Source: Cornus controversa (Eukaryota; Streptophyta; Magnoliopsida; Cornales; Cornaceae). From it: 64,000 nucleotides of DNA. The translations under genes were made by a program, and so were the position numbers. The stretch covers positions 27,754,806 through 27,818,805 of the forward strand of contig CM048848.1 in assembly GCA_026545225.1 (NCBI GenBank), in the 5' to 3' direction. The notes beneath the pieces were generated by a model, which ran no database searches, was not told the DNA's origin, and saw nothing but the letters and a program-made list of their open reading frames with translations. Of this stretch, positions 42,589-54,576 are shown piece after piece. Every line of letters begins with the position of its first letter. Within the stretch, counting starts at the first letter, position 1.

Positions 42589-45410
42589 TGATGAACCTAG
42601 AGGGGGAGGGGGTGAATAGGTTCTTTAATTTTTCTTCCTAATATTGCAAGTTTGGCTGGAACATGCAATCACACAATTTGATGGACACACAGATTTATAG
42701 AGGAAACCCCAAGGTGGGGAAAAACCTCTTCGAACTGAGCTCCACTATGTCTGAAAGGGTAGTACAGTGAATCTCTCAATCACTCTCTCACTCACCCAAC
42801 TCACAACATATTTCGCTCCAGCTCTCACCCAGTTCACAACCTCCCTAGGCCTGAACTACTCTCACCAAATCTCACAACAGCTTTTCTGCTCTCAATCCCA
42901 ACTTGGACTTCCCAAAGCCCAAGCTATCTCACCTCAATCTCACCACAATCACTCACACTCCCCATGTCCAAAGTATCTCTATACTTGGACTGTACATAGT
43001 GATAGCAGAGTCAGTTCGATGTCTTGAGCAGCGGCACTTCAAGCTTTGTAACTTGGTCTTCAAAGTTAATCTTCAACTCTGATATGGTCTTCAAAAAAAA
43101 GTCTTCAAATCTTCAACCTCTGATAGGTAGTCTTCAAGGTCTGGTACGACAATGACTCGATCACTTATCTTCTTGGCAGATCATGACACTTGAACTTCTT
43201 CAATAATATGCTTCCGTAAGAACACCCTCAAGTTGTAGCTGCTGCGGACTTGTAGTAGTTTCTCCCTTTCAAAGAATCCCGTCCTCAACTTCTTGAACAG
43301 TCATTCAGCTTGGAGTTCTCTTCTAGTACTCGTCCTGGAATTTCTTTAACTTTGAACCTGTTCTTGAAAAACTAAACACAACTGCACTAGGGTAGGAATT
43401 AGTAGCATAGGCAGTTTAAAAGATAGAGATGAAATCTAGCATTTAGAACAGTAATTGATCAGAATTCTAGACAGCAATAAATCAGGATTTTGGACAGCAA
43501 TTAAATTGCAATTTTAAGTCAACAATATATAATTCCAAGTTAGCATTTGTGAATTCCAAATCAGCACAGTATAGTCTTAACCATCAGCATAGTGTAATGT
43601 CACAAATCAGCATAGATATATTTTCAGCACACAAGAATTTAGCATATAATAATTTCAGCACACAAGAATTCCGCATATAATAATTTTAGCACAGCAATAT
43701 AAATCAGCAATATTCAGCAACAATTTGGCAGCAATATTCGACATCATTGAGTTCACAAATCAGCAACTTTAATAATTCAAAACAGCACTATGTAAGTTGC
43801 AAAATCAGCACAATTAAAATCAGCATTCAGCATTCTTAAGACAGCAAAATCAACCCTATTTAATCCTCAAAACAGCACCTTATTAAATCCAATTCAGCAC
43901 TATTTAATTTCCAAATCAGCACCTATAAATCAGCATTACATGGACAGCACTATCAATATTATATGGACTGCAATATCGGCACTTTAAATCAGCAAAAGAG
44001 CATGTTAAATTCAACAAATTGAGCATTCTGATTCAACAAATTCAGCAACAAAATTTCAGCAATTATAACTTCCTCAACTCAGCAATTCTACACCCAGCAA
44101 CTAAGCAATTTTAAACAACATTCTCAGCAATTTCAAATTTTCAAGTCGCAAAAATAATAAGCTCAAACAACAAGTGGATCATTGGAAGGATTAGTTCAGC
44201 AAGATTGAATTTCCACTCAGCACAAAAAGGATTCCAAAACAGCAACATATCTATTCAAGAAACCAGCTTCAACACTTTCAGATTTTAGCAATTGCATATC
44301 ACATACCAGAAATTTATAGCTTAAGGTTTAGCAAAAAGAACTTCAAAAATATTAACTCATATTGCAGATAACTCACTCAGCTAAATTCAGCACAGAGAAC
44401 TCACAATTATCGACAACTAGAACATCGTGTATACATATCTATCAATTTAAGCACATCAGGAATTTATGCTTGCAGAAAACACACACCACACAGGGAGAAA
44501 CAGATGATAGTTCTTAATCAATAATATTTCAAAGCAAATCAGAATACCCATGTAGTTGATTCATACGAGATTGAGCTTGAAGAAGTTATACTCACAGACC
44601 AAGCATTTTCGTTTCATCGAGCTTGGAAAAGAGGAACAGTAGATGACTCGAGCTTGGGGAAGAACTAAAGATGCGAAGCTTTAAAACTCTTAGACCAGCA
44701 GCCGTGGACGACGGACTGAGGAGATCACTGAAGAAGGTGACATATTTCTGGCCGGCGATGAAACTTACTGATGTAGAAGAGCCGTTTCAGACTAGCAGTG
44801 AAGATTGCTCTAGCGATCTACGATTTCAGTGGGAATGATTTGTTCTCATCATTTTTGCTCTCTTCTTGGATCTACCCCTTATATCAGCGTCTCTTTCTCT
44901 CTCTGTATCTCTATTTCTATCCTCAATCTATCACCCAACACCGAGCCTCATTTTTCTTCCATTTTCCTTTCTCTGTGACTATCATTGTAGCGCCGCAAAT
45001 GATTCTTCTCACTTTAAATCTTTTCCATCATTTTCCTTTTATACTACCCCACACCTACCTAACCTCAATTGACCTAATGAAAGCCTAGCTTCCAAAACTA
45101 ACCCTCAGCTCACAAATTTCTGCCCAGCCGCAAGCTTACAAGGACCCCTTCTTTATATGTAAACATACTACAGAATTACCACTACACTTTGTTGTTCTAG
45201 AGACCATTTCCAAAACGTACTTTCAAATTAAATATCCAGCATGTCCCTACAATTAGGTTAGTGTACATAAAATAATAACAAGATAATTAAATAAATCATA
45301 AATAGCAATCTTGAAAATTATCATTCAAAGTAAAATGACACTAATGCCCTCATACATCCTTTTGACATTAAAACTTGGGCAAACATGCTCATGGGCTTCC
45401 TGGACCATCA
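42589..45410 (-). mobile_element. Solo LTR F (SIRE-like) inside RT of B
   Basis: 2822 bp with TG...CA ends and TSD ATTTC (42584-42588, 45411-45415). On the minus strand it starts TGATGGTCCAGGAAGCCC and ends CCTATTCACCCCC...CTAGGTTCATCA, like SIRE/Maximus LTR ends. A minus-strand TATAAAAGG lies at 45035-45043. The right end matches remnant H (about 54990-55072). It carries a CAGCA-rich stretch (43440-44420). No internal domain, so it is probably a solo LTR. Confidence 0.8.
43440..44420. repeat. CAGCA-rich interspersed repeat in F
   Basis: The word CAGCA (TGCTG on the transcribed strand), often as TCAGCA or CAGCAA, recurs dozens of times every 10-30 bp between AT-rich spacers. No fixed period and no long frame. 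It lies downstream of the TATA box of F, so it would be in the LTR transcript. Confidence 0.7.
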
Positions 45411-46330
45411 ATTTCCCACTCTCATTCATTGATCAAATCCTAAAGAGGCTAGTAGGCCAAAGTTTCTTTTGTTTTCTAGATGGATATTCCGGATACAATC
45501 AAGTGGCCATAGACCCGAGAGACCAAGAGAAAACCACTTTCACATGTCCATTTGGTATATTCGCTTATAGACGTATGCCTTTTGGGTTTTGCAATGCACC
45601 TGCAACTTTTCAAAGGTGTATGGTGTCTATCTTTTCTGACATGGTGGAAAACTTTTTGGAAGTATTCATGGATAATTTTTCTGTCTTTGGACCTTCATTC
45701 GAATCTTGCCTCCATAATCTGTCTCGTGTTCTTACACGATGTCAAGAGATAAATCTCATCCTCAGTTAGGAAAAGAGTCATTTCATGGTTCAAGAAGGCA
45801 TAGTCCTAGGGCATATTGTGTCCAAAAGAGGAATAGAAGTTGATAAAACCAAGATTGAACTTATTTCCAAACTTCCTCCACCATCAACGGTGAGAAAATT
45901 TTGTTTATTCCTTGGTCATGCCAGTTTTTACCGTCGCTTCATCAAGGATTTTAGCAATATCTCTCGACCATTGTGTCGCCTTCTTGAAAAAGAGTCTTTT
46001 TTACCTTTGATGCAGCATACCTTGAAGCTTTTGAGAAGCTGTGCGCGTTGCTTACACAAGCTCCAATACTCATTCCTCCAAATTGGGCTCTCCCATTTGA
46101 GGTAATGTGTGATGTATCCGACTATGCAATGGGTGCAATTTTAGGTTAACGTGTGGATAAATTTCCTCATGCAATCTATTATGCAAGCAAAACACTTTCT
46201 GAAGCCCAAATAAATTATCCCACAACAGAAAAAGAATTGCTTTCTGTGGTGTATGCCTTAGACAAATTTTGAGCTTATCTCTTAGGTTCAAAGGTCATTG
46301 TCTATTCTGATAATGCTGCCCTCCGTCATC
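45411..46330 (+). pseudogene. Reverse transcriptase second part and RNase H start of B
   Basis: Resumes as FPLSFIDQILKRLVG, then FCFLDGYSGYNQ, RMPFGFCNAPATFQRCM, and FMDNFSVFG, where the catalytic second Asp is Asn. A stop follows at LILS-TAG, then MVQEGIVLGHIVSKRGIEVD and frameshifts near 45900 and 46010. RNase H keeps CDVSDYAMGAI, with a TAA soon after, and DKF-TGA-AYLLGSK as in A. Confidence 0.85.
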
Positions 46331-47844
46331 TTTTGGCAAAGAAGGACACCAAACCCCGACTAATCCGATGGATACTCTTGTTACAAGAGTTTAATTTTGA
46401 GATTAGAGATAAAAAAGGGAACACAAAATATAGTGGCAGTTCACCTTTCTAGGATTATCATAGGGACTCTAAATGATCCGCTCCCAATTTGTGAATCATT
46501 TTCGGATGACCAACTTTTTGTAGTCTCTCAAGAGAGCACTCCTTGGTATGCGGACATTGTCAATTTTTTGGCAACCGACAAAATTCCGGCCTCTTGGACC
46601 AAGCAAGAGAAGGATCGTTTCTTCTCCCAATCTAAATCATATTATTGGGACGATCCTCAACTCTTCAAATATTGCCCCGATCAGTTAATTCGAAAATGTG
46701 TCCCTGACATTGAATTCCAAAGCATTTTAAAATTTTGTCATACACTTGCTTGTGGAGGACATTTTAGTGCAAAGAAAACCGCAGCAAAAATCCTTCAATG
46801 AGGGTTTTTCTGGCCAACACTTCATCAGGACGCATATTCATTCTGCCGCTCTTGTGAGTGATGCCAGCGCCTTGGTGCAATGTCCCGCAAAGACATGATG
46901 CCTCTCAACCCCATTCTAATTATTGAGATATTTGATGTATGGGGCATCAATTTCATGGGACCCTTCCCATCATCCTTTGGTCATGAGTACATACTTGTGG
47001 TGGTGGACTACGTATCTAAATGGATAGAGGTTGTGGCTACCAAGTCCAATGATCACGCAGTCGTGGTCAAGTTTATACAAGTAATATATTTAGTCGATTT
47101 GGCATGCCACGAGCCCTCATTAGTGATGGAGGTAAGCATTTCTGTAATCGGTTCCTCTGAACCATTCTCACCAAATACTCCGTCACACATAAAGTAGCCA
47201 CCCCTTATCATCCTCAAACCAGTGGACAAGTGGAAGTATCCAATAGAGAAATAAAAAATATTCTTGAAAAGACAGTTCGGCCTGACCGAAAAGATTGGTC
47301 ATTACGTTTAAATGATGCACTATGGGCCTATCGAACTATGTATAAAACTCTCATTGGAATGTCACCTTACCGGTTAGTATATGGAAAAGCTTGCCATCTT
47401 CTGGTGGAATTAGAGCACAAGGCTATGTGGGCCATTAAAGCGTTCAACTTTGACATGAAATTAGCTGGCTCAAATTGAAGGCTTCAAGTTAATGAATTGG
47501 AAGAATTACGACATGATGCGTATGAAAATGCTAAAATCTACAAGGAAAGGTCTAAGGCCTTTCATGATCGCAATATTTGAGTCAAAACATTTTCTCCGGG
47601 ACAAAAGGTATGGTTGTACAATTCCTGACTCTGTTTGTTCCCTAGAAAGCTCCGCTCCCGATGGGATGGCTCATTTCTGGTACATTCTGTTGCTCCTCAT
47701 GGAGCGGTGGAATTAAAAGACACTAAGGAAGGCACATTTTTCAAAGTCAATGGACAACGGTTAAAACCATGTGTGGATGACCAAGCTAGAATAGAGTATG
47801 TGGATGTCGTCAATTTGACGGATCCCATCTATGATGACTCGTAA
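46331..47844 (+). pseudogene. Integrase region of B
   Basis: Linker (TPWYADIVNFLATDKIP), HHCC part ([15 protein letters not shown]) with stops at LQ-TGA and E-TGA-CQ, then [10 protein letters not shown], where the first catalytic Asp is Asn. The second core motif is frameshifted (about 47090-47150). [16 protein letters not shown] with the Glu remains, then the C-terminal domain with RWDGSFLV. It ends at 47844. Not functional. Confidence 0.85.
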
Positions 47845-48012
47845 AGCTGATCCAAATGTCAAGCCATAGACGTACAATTTGGTGCGGCCATGGTAGCTAT
47901 CATGCATCCATGAAGTCCCTCTAATCCAAATCAAATTTGTATCTAAGTATTGTGAATTAGAGATAGCTAGGTATCAAATGAGGTGAAATCAGCAATTCTA
48001 CAATCATCATTT

Positions 48013-48255
48013 CGATTGTGTGAAATGGACGTTTCGCACAATCAAAATCTCGATTGTGCGAAATCCACATTTCACACAATCAAGATTTGGAGAAAAATTG
48101 GAAAAAAAACTCTGTAGAGTGCAAAGTCCCGAGAGGTGAGTTCCTTCGATAGCATTTCGATAGTCTTTCGATCAATCAAAATTTTGATTGTGCGAAATGT
48201 CCATTTCGCACAATCGAAATCTCGATTGTGCGAAATCCACATTTCACACAATCGA
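48013..48255. promoter_or_regulatory. Internal palindrome array of B
   Basis: About eight copies of ATTTCGCACAATCGAAAT-type units and their variants (TCTCGATTGTGCGAAAT, TTTCACACAATC), between integrase and the third-ORF leader. The unit is that of B's own LTR (52127-52207), not that of A. It lies about 30 bp upstream of the TATA-like box at 48286. Confidence 0.65.
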
Positions 48256-48285
48256 AAAGGGCACGCGGGCAGCACATGAGCGAAC

Positions 48286-48299
48286 TTATAAGTTTAAAA
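48286..48299 (+). promoter_or_regulatory. TATA-like box upstream of third ORF (B)
   Basis: TTATAAGTTTAAAA, followed by a pyrimidine-rich leader (TTCACTTCCCTCC). Same layout as 10831-10840 in A. Candidate internal promoter. Confidence 0.45.
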
Positions 48300-48466
48300 G
48301 CTGACCCTTCACATTCACTTCCCTCCTATTCACAAGACCCAGCTCTTCCATCCCTCTCAGCCGAGCATCCCAAGCCCCTCACACCATTCTTCGTCGTCCT
48401 CAACCATCCGCAAAGGTGTAACCACCGAGATCCTCCTTCTCGCACGGTTCAACATCGTTTCTTCCG

Positions 48467-48884
48467 GTAAGTGTAGTTACATGTTTTTCATCGCTTTTCT
48501 TTCACTTTCCTTGGGTTAGTTGATTGCATGGGCATGTCTAAGAAGAGGAAGCATGTGTTTCAATAGATACATGTCATTACTATATTTGTTGGTGATATTG
48601 GGTATGCCTTGTGCACATGAACACATGGGGTGGGATGCAAACGAGAGAACTGTTCGGTTGGGGTGCATTGGGATGATTGGGTGCATATCTTATATCGATG
48701 TGAGTCATAGGAGATTTAGATTTTGCTTTGAGCATGAATGAAGTCCGCAGTTTGAATGGCTTTCACCATTCCTGGTGATTTTTGGTAAGCCGCCGTGAGC
48801 ATGTGTTTGGAATGCATGTTTCGATGCCCCGACATTGAGTATTTTTCTTTTTTATTTATTTAATTTTTGAATAATTGCAAATAG
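48467..48884 (+). other. Probable leader intron before third ORF of B
   Basis: Donor CCG|GTAAGTG at 48467 and acceptor AAATAG at 48884 (or CCCAG at 48890), with a T-rich stretch (48841-48870) before it. It removes about 420 nt and brings the CT-rich leader next to ATG at 48894. A lacks comparable sequence: its leader runs directly to the ATG. Confidence 0.5.
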
Positions 48885-48893
48885 TCCCAGGTT

Positions 48894-50125
48894 ATGTCTC
48901 ATGTGAAGAACCCCGGTATTCAGATTCGAGACGTACCGGGCAAAGCTTGGCACACTCGGGGATTTTATCCCGAGCATATTTTTGACCCCGTCGAGTTTGA
49001 GAGGCGCTGGGACACAGCATGGGCTGTAGCAGAGTTGCAGCGACGTCGGCTTGATAGACTGCTCCAGCCACCATCTGACGTTGCATATAGTAGGCTGGTG
49101 CAGGTCTTTTACGAGCACATGACATACTCATGCACCATGCCCGATACTCTAGAGACTGTGGTGGGAGCCACCATGATCACCATCACAGCGAGTCGGATAG
49201 CGCAGCTCATAGGCTGCCTTCACTTATAGCCTCAGGATATGATCGGTCAGGATGGCCGTCCGCTCTTCAGGGAGTCCCTACCGGCCGACACCACTATTTT
49301 CTCCATGGTCATAGATATGTGTGATGGGGAGTTTACCACCCCCAATCAAAATTGCACAAGCAAATCCATATGCCCGACTGACTTATGGTTCTTGGATACT
49401 GTTCTTATCAAGAACGCCTGCCCTCTAGGACATGTGGTGGAGAGGCGGGGTGATCTTCTTCACTGCTTATACGCAGCTCACACTGGCATATGGTTTTCTG
49501 TCCCATCTCTCATATGGGGGTAGATGTATAAAGTGTGGGATGCTCTCGTCCGGAAGACGAACAAGTGAACATTTACTTGGCAGCTACCGTTCCCCTACCT
49601 GGTCACAGCCTTTCTGAGGGAGGCCAATATCCCTTTTAGTTCTACGAATATCCAGATCAGACCGCCTCCCCATTTTCAGCACCCTCAGTGGGTCCGGGTC
49701 CATAGGCACTTAGAGCGCCAGCAGCGCTAAGGACAGGAGAGGGAAGATATGGACATGGATAATCCCCTTGCATCGGCAGAGGAGGATGAGCCTATAGAGA
49801 GTGAGCCCTTGGATGAGGATGAGGAGGAGGAGGATTCGACCGGTCTGAGCCGTGAGGAGTTTGATATATTGGCCACCGGATACTCCTGCTTAGCGACGGA
49901 TGTAGAGAAGCTGCAGTAGGTTTTTGACGAGCATGTCCGTCTGACTCAGAGCCAGATGGCTGCCATACGAGGGGATATTACATCTCTGACTCAGGGTCAG
50001 AGAGCATTGCTTGATGAGTTCAGGTCATTCCGACATGACCTCTAGACTCTGTTGCACATCCCGACCACCGCTTCGACTTCTGCATCACCCACCGAGCCCC
50101 CTTCACCACCACCCACCCTTGATTA
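48894..50125 (+). pseudogene. Third ORF of B
   Basis: Homologous to 10595-9372 along its whole length, starting MSHVKNPGIQIRDVPGKAW. It has VQVFYEHMTYS and ITASRIAQLIGC. In-frame stops are at 49227 (HL-TAG), 49521 (LIWG-TAG), 49566 (TGA), about 49728 (TAA), about 49918 and about 50043. The stops at 49521 and 49566 match those of A exactly (TAG, 14 codons, TGA). The acidic stretch and the coiled coil (ATDVEKLQ, RGDITSLTQGQRAL) remain. Unknown function; no membrane segment. Confidence 0.6.
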
Positions 50126-51922
50126 GTTTAGTGATTTTCTATTTGATTTTCAGTTTTAGTTTTGTATTTATTTTCAATAGGCCATGTCTTCGAATCTTTT
50201 TATGTATTCCATCATTTTACTTTGTACTGAATATGTTTTGCATATCTATGGAATATCTTTTTGTTTCACTCTACTTTTTCTCACTGTTTTCTTTTACATT
50301 TGGCATCGCTATAGCTATCTCCACTGCTCTGACTATGTATGTAGTACCAATTTAATACTTGGCATATGTATGATACAGTTGATAATTTTCGTTTATTAAA
50401 GCCTGGTTTCAATTCTCAATACTGTTGAGATTGCTTCAACACAATATGGCTTTAATAGAGAAAGGTAGCCCCTTTGCATACTATACGTTAGTATGCCTAG
50501 ATAATCAATAACTTATCGTCAATGCCTCTTAGCAAATTGGGAACCACTAGTTCAGAGTTGAGAATGAAGCGTAAAGATGCCTACAATCCTACACATGCAA
50601 CGAAATCATTATGGTTGCATAATTGCTTTCTCCTTGTACTTTTATTTAATTTTTGTTCCCCATAATGCTTGTGGTATACTGTTGATGATCCATGCAGGTT
50701 TTGATACTCTTGTGGTCCAGTGATCGTAATTGACTGCTGTTTCTATCCGCAACCACATTCCCGGTAATTTCATTCCTTTCTCTTCTCTTTCAATCATTGA
50801 GGACAATGTTCGATATAAGTTTGGGGGTGTGTGATATACCACGGGCATATGCTTGCAATTGTTCAATTCTTTGGTACTTATTGACATTGTAATGCATTTT
50901 TTTTTGCATTTTTGTGTAGTATAATGAATTTTTGTGCATGTTATCCATGATGTCATACTGTTTAAGGGAAGACCATCCCACTTAATGCTCGAGGCAAATG
51001 CAGTGGATAATTAGGAGCTTTGGACATTGTAAATACCCGCACTTTTGCAAGTTATGTATTAGGTTAGAATGGTCCACATTTTTGTTCAATTTTGAATATG
51101 GTGCAGCTCTTGCTCTAAATTTGTCCTTACCAGCACAAACTAGCACACATGCATTTTAAGATGTGGGGTAAGGTCTGATGGAGAATCCTGTAAAAGTTCT
51201 GTTTTTATTTGAGCAGCTTAGAGAATGAGTCTTCTAGCTATTTGCAAAAAAAAAAAAAAAAAAGAAATCATTTGTGCAATAAGCCTTCTCACTCAATAAA
51301 CCGGATCTCTGTGCCTCATAAAGCATAAATTTTTTGCGTATAAGTGTGTAAGGTTGAGCCTTAACGAAGCGGGTGGCTTGTTTAAGCTCATCGCCTTGGA
51401 AGCTCGCTATTAAGTCTTAATGGTGCCTTTTCACCTAATGCCCTAAAACCGTCTAGTTTGGGAGTCATTGACCCAACACCGCTACATGGGCTTTCAAGAA
51501 AGCAAAAAGAGTTTAAGCATTGCACAGTCATCTAAGCACAAGCATTCATGCATGCTTCGCGGTAATGAACCACAGTATAGCGCTTTCTATGAGTTTTTCT
51601 TCTAAAAACAGATTTATTCTTGTATTCTCCAAATATGATGATAAGCCACGCATTAGAATGGATGTTCACTTTTCAAAGAGGATTTTAGGGTTGGCGTTGG
51701 TATTTTTGTTCAAGCTGACCATTATGTGGCGGACTATTATCTAACTCTAATTTGCAAAGATACATTTTTGTTACATATCCATGTAACTCCATAATACTTG
51801 TTGCATTTGTCTGTCACGAAATGAGTGGGAAATCATCCCTTATCCAATTAATGACTGATAAGTGCTCCATTTTTGCATAAACTAAATCATTCTATTTTGC
51901 ATTGCTAAGGGACTAGCAATAT
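50126..51922 (+). other. 3' non-coding region of B
   Basis: Holds the internal polypurine-like motif (50794-50832, TTGAGGACAATGT plus AAGTTTGGGGGTG), a block shared with A near 51020, and the conserved module (51276-51532). The rest is AT-rich with no credible frame. Confidence 0.65.
51276..51532 (+). ncRNA. Conserved non-coding module (copy in B)
   Basis: Contains AATGCCCTAAAACC, GTTTGGGAGTCATTG, CGCTACATGGGCTTTC and AAGCATTGCACAGTCATC in the same order as A. The flank AATAAGCCTTCTCACTC is also shared with A. No common open frame. Confidence 0.4.
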
Positions 51923-51937
51923 GTAAGTTTCGGGGTG
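51923..51937 (+). other. Terminal polypurine tract of B
   Basis: GTAAGTTTCGGGGTG directly before the 3' LTR. The GGGGG of A and C has become CGGGG. Confidence 0.7.
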
Positions 51938-53298
51938 TAATAAGCGTTAAATGTTACACATTTATGCCTTCTTAATTGCATATGTTGATTCCATATTTAT
52001 GTTTACCTTGGTATTTTTATGCCATTTTTGTGTTTATGTTATATATTAGGTTTTATCCCAAAGAAGGGCGATGTTTCCGATCAAGTGCTGAGGAAGTGAA
52101 GAAATCAAGAAAAATTCATCAAGGCATTTCGCACAATCGAAATGTCAATTTCGCACAATCAAGATTTCGATTGTGCGAAACCTTAATTTCGCACAATCGA
52201 AATTCTGCAAACTGCCACTTGCCCACTTGCCCACTTATCTACTTGTCTTGCCACTTGCCTCCAAGAATGACACGTCCTTTTTGAGGATTTTCTGACTTCA
52301 AACAGCCTTGTGAGGGGAATATATATTTAGTAGGTGAACTAAATATATATATATATGCAAGGTGGGACCCAAGGACACAAGTGGATGGTGATATATGCAT
52401 ATTTTTGGGAAAGAGAAAAAAACAACTTTCGAGAGGAGAGAAAGGGAGCTAAAACCAGACTTTTGAAGCTTCACATCTCTGGCCATGGAGGATTGCAAGC
52501 CTACTACGATCAACTAACTTTCCATGTAGGGTGTGGTTGAACCCCCTAGCCATGTAACTTGTGCATTTTGTAGCTATTTTGGGATCTATATGTATATGTT
52601 GATTACTTAGCCTAGTGTTTTGTATAATACTTGTAAACTTCTTCTATATATTCATTTGATTTTATTTCTTCCTCTTGTCTTAGAGTAGAAATGCTTCATT
52701 TTGAACGCTCAACATTTACAACTTTCACAAAAAGTGTAAATGATGGCTTTGTAATGGTGTTTAATGGAATGTGGTATTTCTTACTTATATAGCCCATGCT
52801 AAGATAGGGTAGTTCGGACACAAGTAGGTATATTTAGAAGGTATGATAAATAGATAGGTTGAAAGACTATGCTTATTAAAGATGGGCTATGTTTAGTTAG
52901 AAATCACATGTATCTTTTGATATGTCATTGTGGGTCACAAGCCTAATGACATTGTGTTGCATATACTTGTAGAAGATCCCATTAGCTACATGAATGAACA
53001 TGTCAATTGGCTAGAGGTGGAAACCATCCCTAGTTCTCCCTCCCTCAACTTTACAACTTGTTTTAAACTTAATGCTTTTACATTCTACAAAGTAGTGTTA
53101 AACTCAAACCAAAATTCTGTTTTTAGAATTAAATTGGAAGTTCTCTCTTCTTAATGCAATTCAACCAAACTCCTTGTGGGATCGATACCCTCCATAAAGA
53201 ACCATATCTACAAAGATTCGTTCTCTTGCGAGTGGTTTAAATTATATTTTGATAGGCAATAGTAAGCTATAAAAATAAATACATATTTGGCCACATCA
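51938..53298 (+). repeat. 3' LTR of B
   Basis: Starts TAATAAGCGTTAAATG (ancestral TG changed to TA) and ends GGCCACATCA, 1361 bp. It has a palindrome cluster (52127-52207), CCACTTG repeats (52207-52262), a TATA-rich stretch (52318-52357) and the inner-end block GTGGGATCGATACCC shared with A. It is followed by GTTTA; the partner TSD is lost with the 5' end. Confidence 0.85.
52127..52207. promoter_or_regulatory. Palindrome cluster in 3' LTR of B
   Basis: Four units of TTTCGCACAATCGAAAT type (arms TTTCG/CGAAA, centre CACAAT) about 110 bp upstream of the TATA-rich stretch. Same unit as the internal array of B. Confidence 0.6.
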
Positions 53299-53854
53299 GT
53301 TTATATAACTATGAACCCGATAACACCTTAAACACAGTTTCAATCAATCTATCAAGCTCTTTGTGACTCAAATGAGACAAACAAATAGTATATCACATAA
53401 ATGCTTCAAATCATGCATAGAGATTAATTTCAAGAACATTAATTACAAAACAAAGCTGAATTGACAATATAGAACCAAATGACTTCAATACAATGAGCAT
53501 AGAATTGTTTACTCTATAGGAGATACACATCAACAAATTCAGCAAAATGATGATAGACTGAACTCTTAAAGCATGATTCAATGAAATCAAATGGAAGGAG
53601 ATCTTAATATTATCTCTTACAATGCAGGAACTGTGAGATAAATTATGATTTATACTTGCAAAGCACTAAAAGGACAACCCAGATTAGTAAATGACAAACA
53701 AAAAAGAAAAGAGGGGCACACAATAGAATTTGTCAAATGAAGGAAATTTTAGTCACATATTAAACTCTAAGAGCAGCTATAGAATGCAACCACTTCAAAA
53801 TCAAAGAAAAAGATTTTTAACTTCAAGTTTGGAAATGAATATGAAATACCCATG

Positions 53855-53891
<37 letters not shown>

Positions 53892-54512
53892 CGCGCACCT
53901 GTGAGAGTGTAAAATATTAAGCTTTAACATGCACTTGTAAGAGTGTAGAGTATTTAAATTAAATGTCCGCCTATGAGAGTAGAATATTCAAACTAAACAT
54001 GCGCTTGTGAGAGTGTAGAAAATTAGGGTTTCAACAATCAATTTTGAGAAAACTAAAATTAACACTCAACCAAAAAGACCTGAATCAAACAAATGAGTAT
54101 AAAATTGCTCAAAATAACATCAACACTGCATATGTGTTTAATTCAAAACTTAAAGTTGTTCATACCAAATACATACTCAATGGGTAGTTTTACTGAAATT
54201 GAATAGAGAATGAGTTTATTACCTTAATCAAGCATGAAAATAAAACGGAGCTCATGTAATACTCACAATTTAGGAGAAACTTGGACATGTTCTGAATGAG
54301 ATAGAAAACAGACTCCTGGTAACTTCAGATCCTTCTTCTCCTTTGAACCTTTAACGTGGTGATGTACAGTGGTGATTTCTCTCTCACAGCTCAAGATCAG
54401 ATCACTTTAATGGCAAAACCCCAAACTAATTGATGCCCTATCTCTGTCTCTCTCTCTCTCTAACGATCTTCTAAAATCTCTCTCTCTACGTATCTGTATA
54501 TCATATTGCTCT

Positions 54513-54576
<64 letters not shown>

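Larger units (their letters stand above)
40627..53298 (+). mobile_element. Element B: 5'-truncated Athila-like element
   Basis: Plus-strand relative of A. Order: gag linker, damaged protease, RT (split by solo LTR F), RNase H, integrase, palindrome array, TATA-like box, leader with a likely intron, third ORF, non-coding module, polypurine tract, 3' LTR (51938-53298). The 5' LTR, PBS, capsid and zinc knuckle are lost. There are many stops and frameshifts, and catalytic Asp residues of RT and integrase are replaced. It is older and more decayed than A. Confidence 0.88.

Noticed and set aside
48520..48741. 73-codon frame in front of the third ORF of B
   Set aside because: It lies within the probable leader intron and has no counterpart in A.
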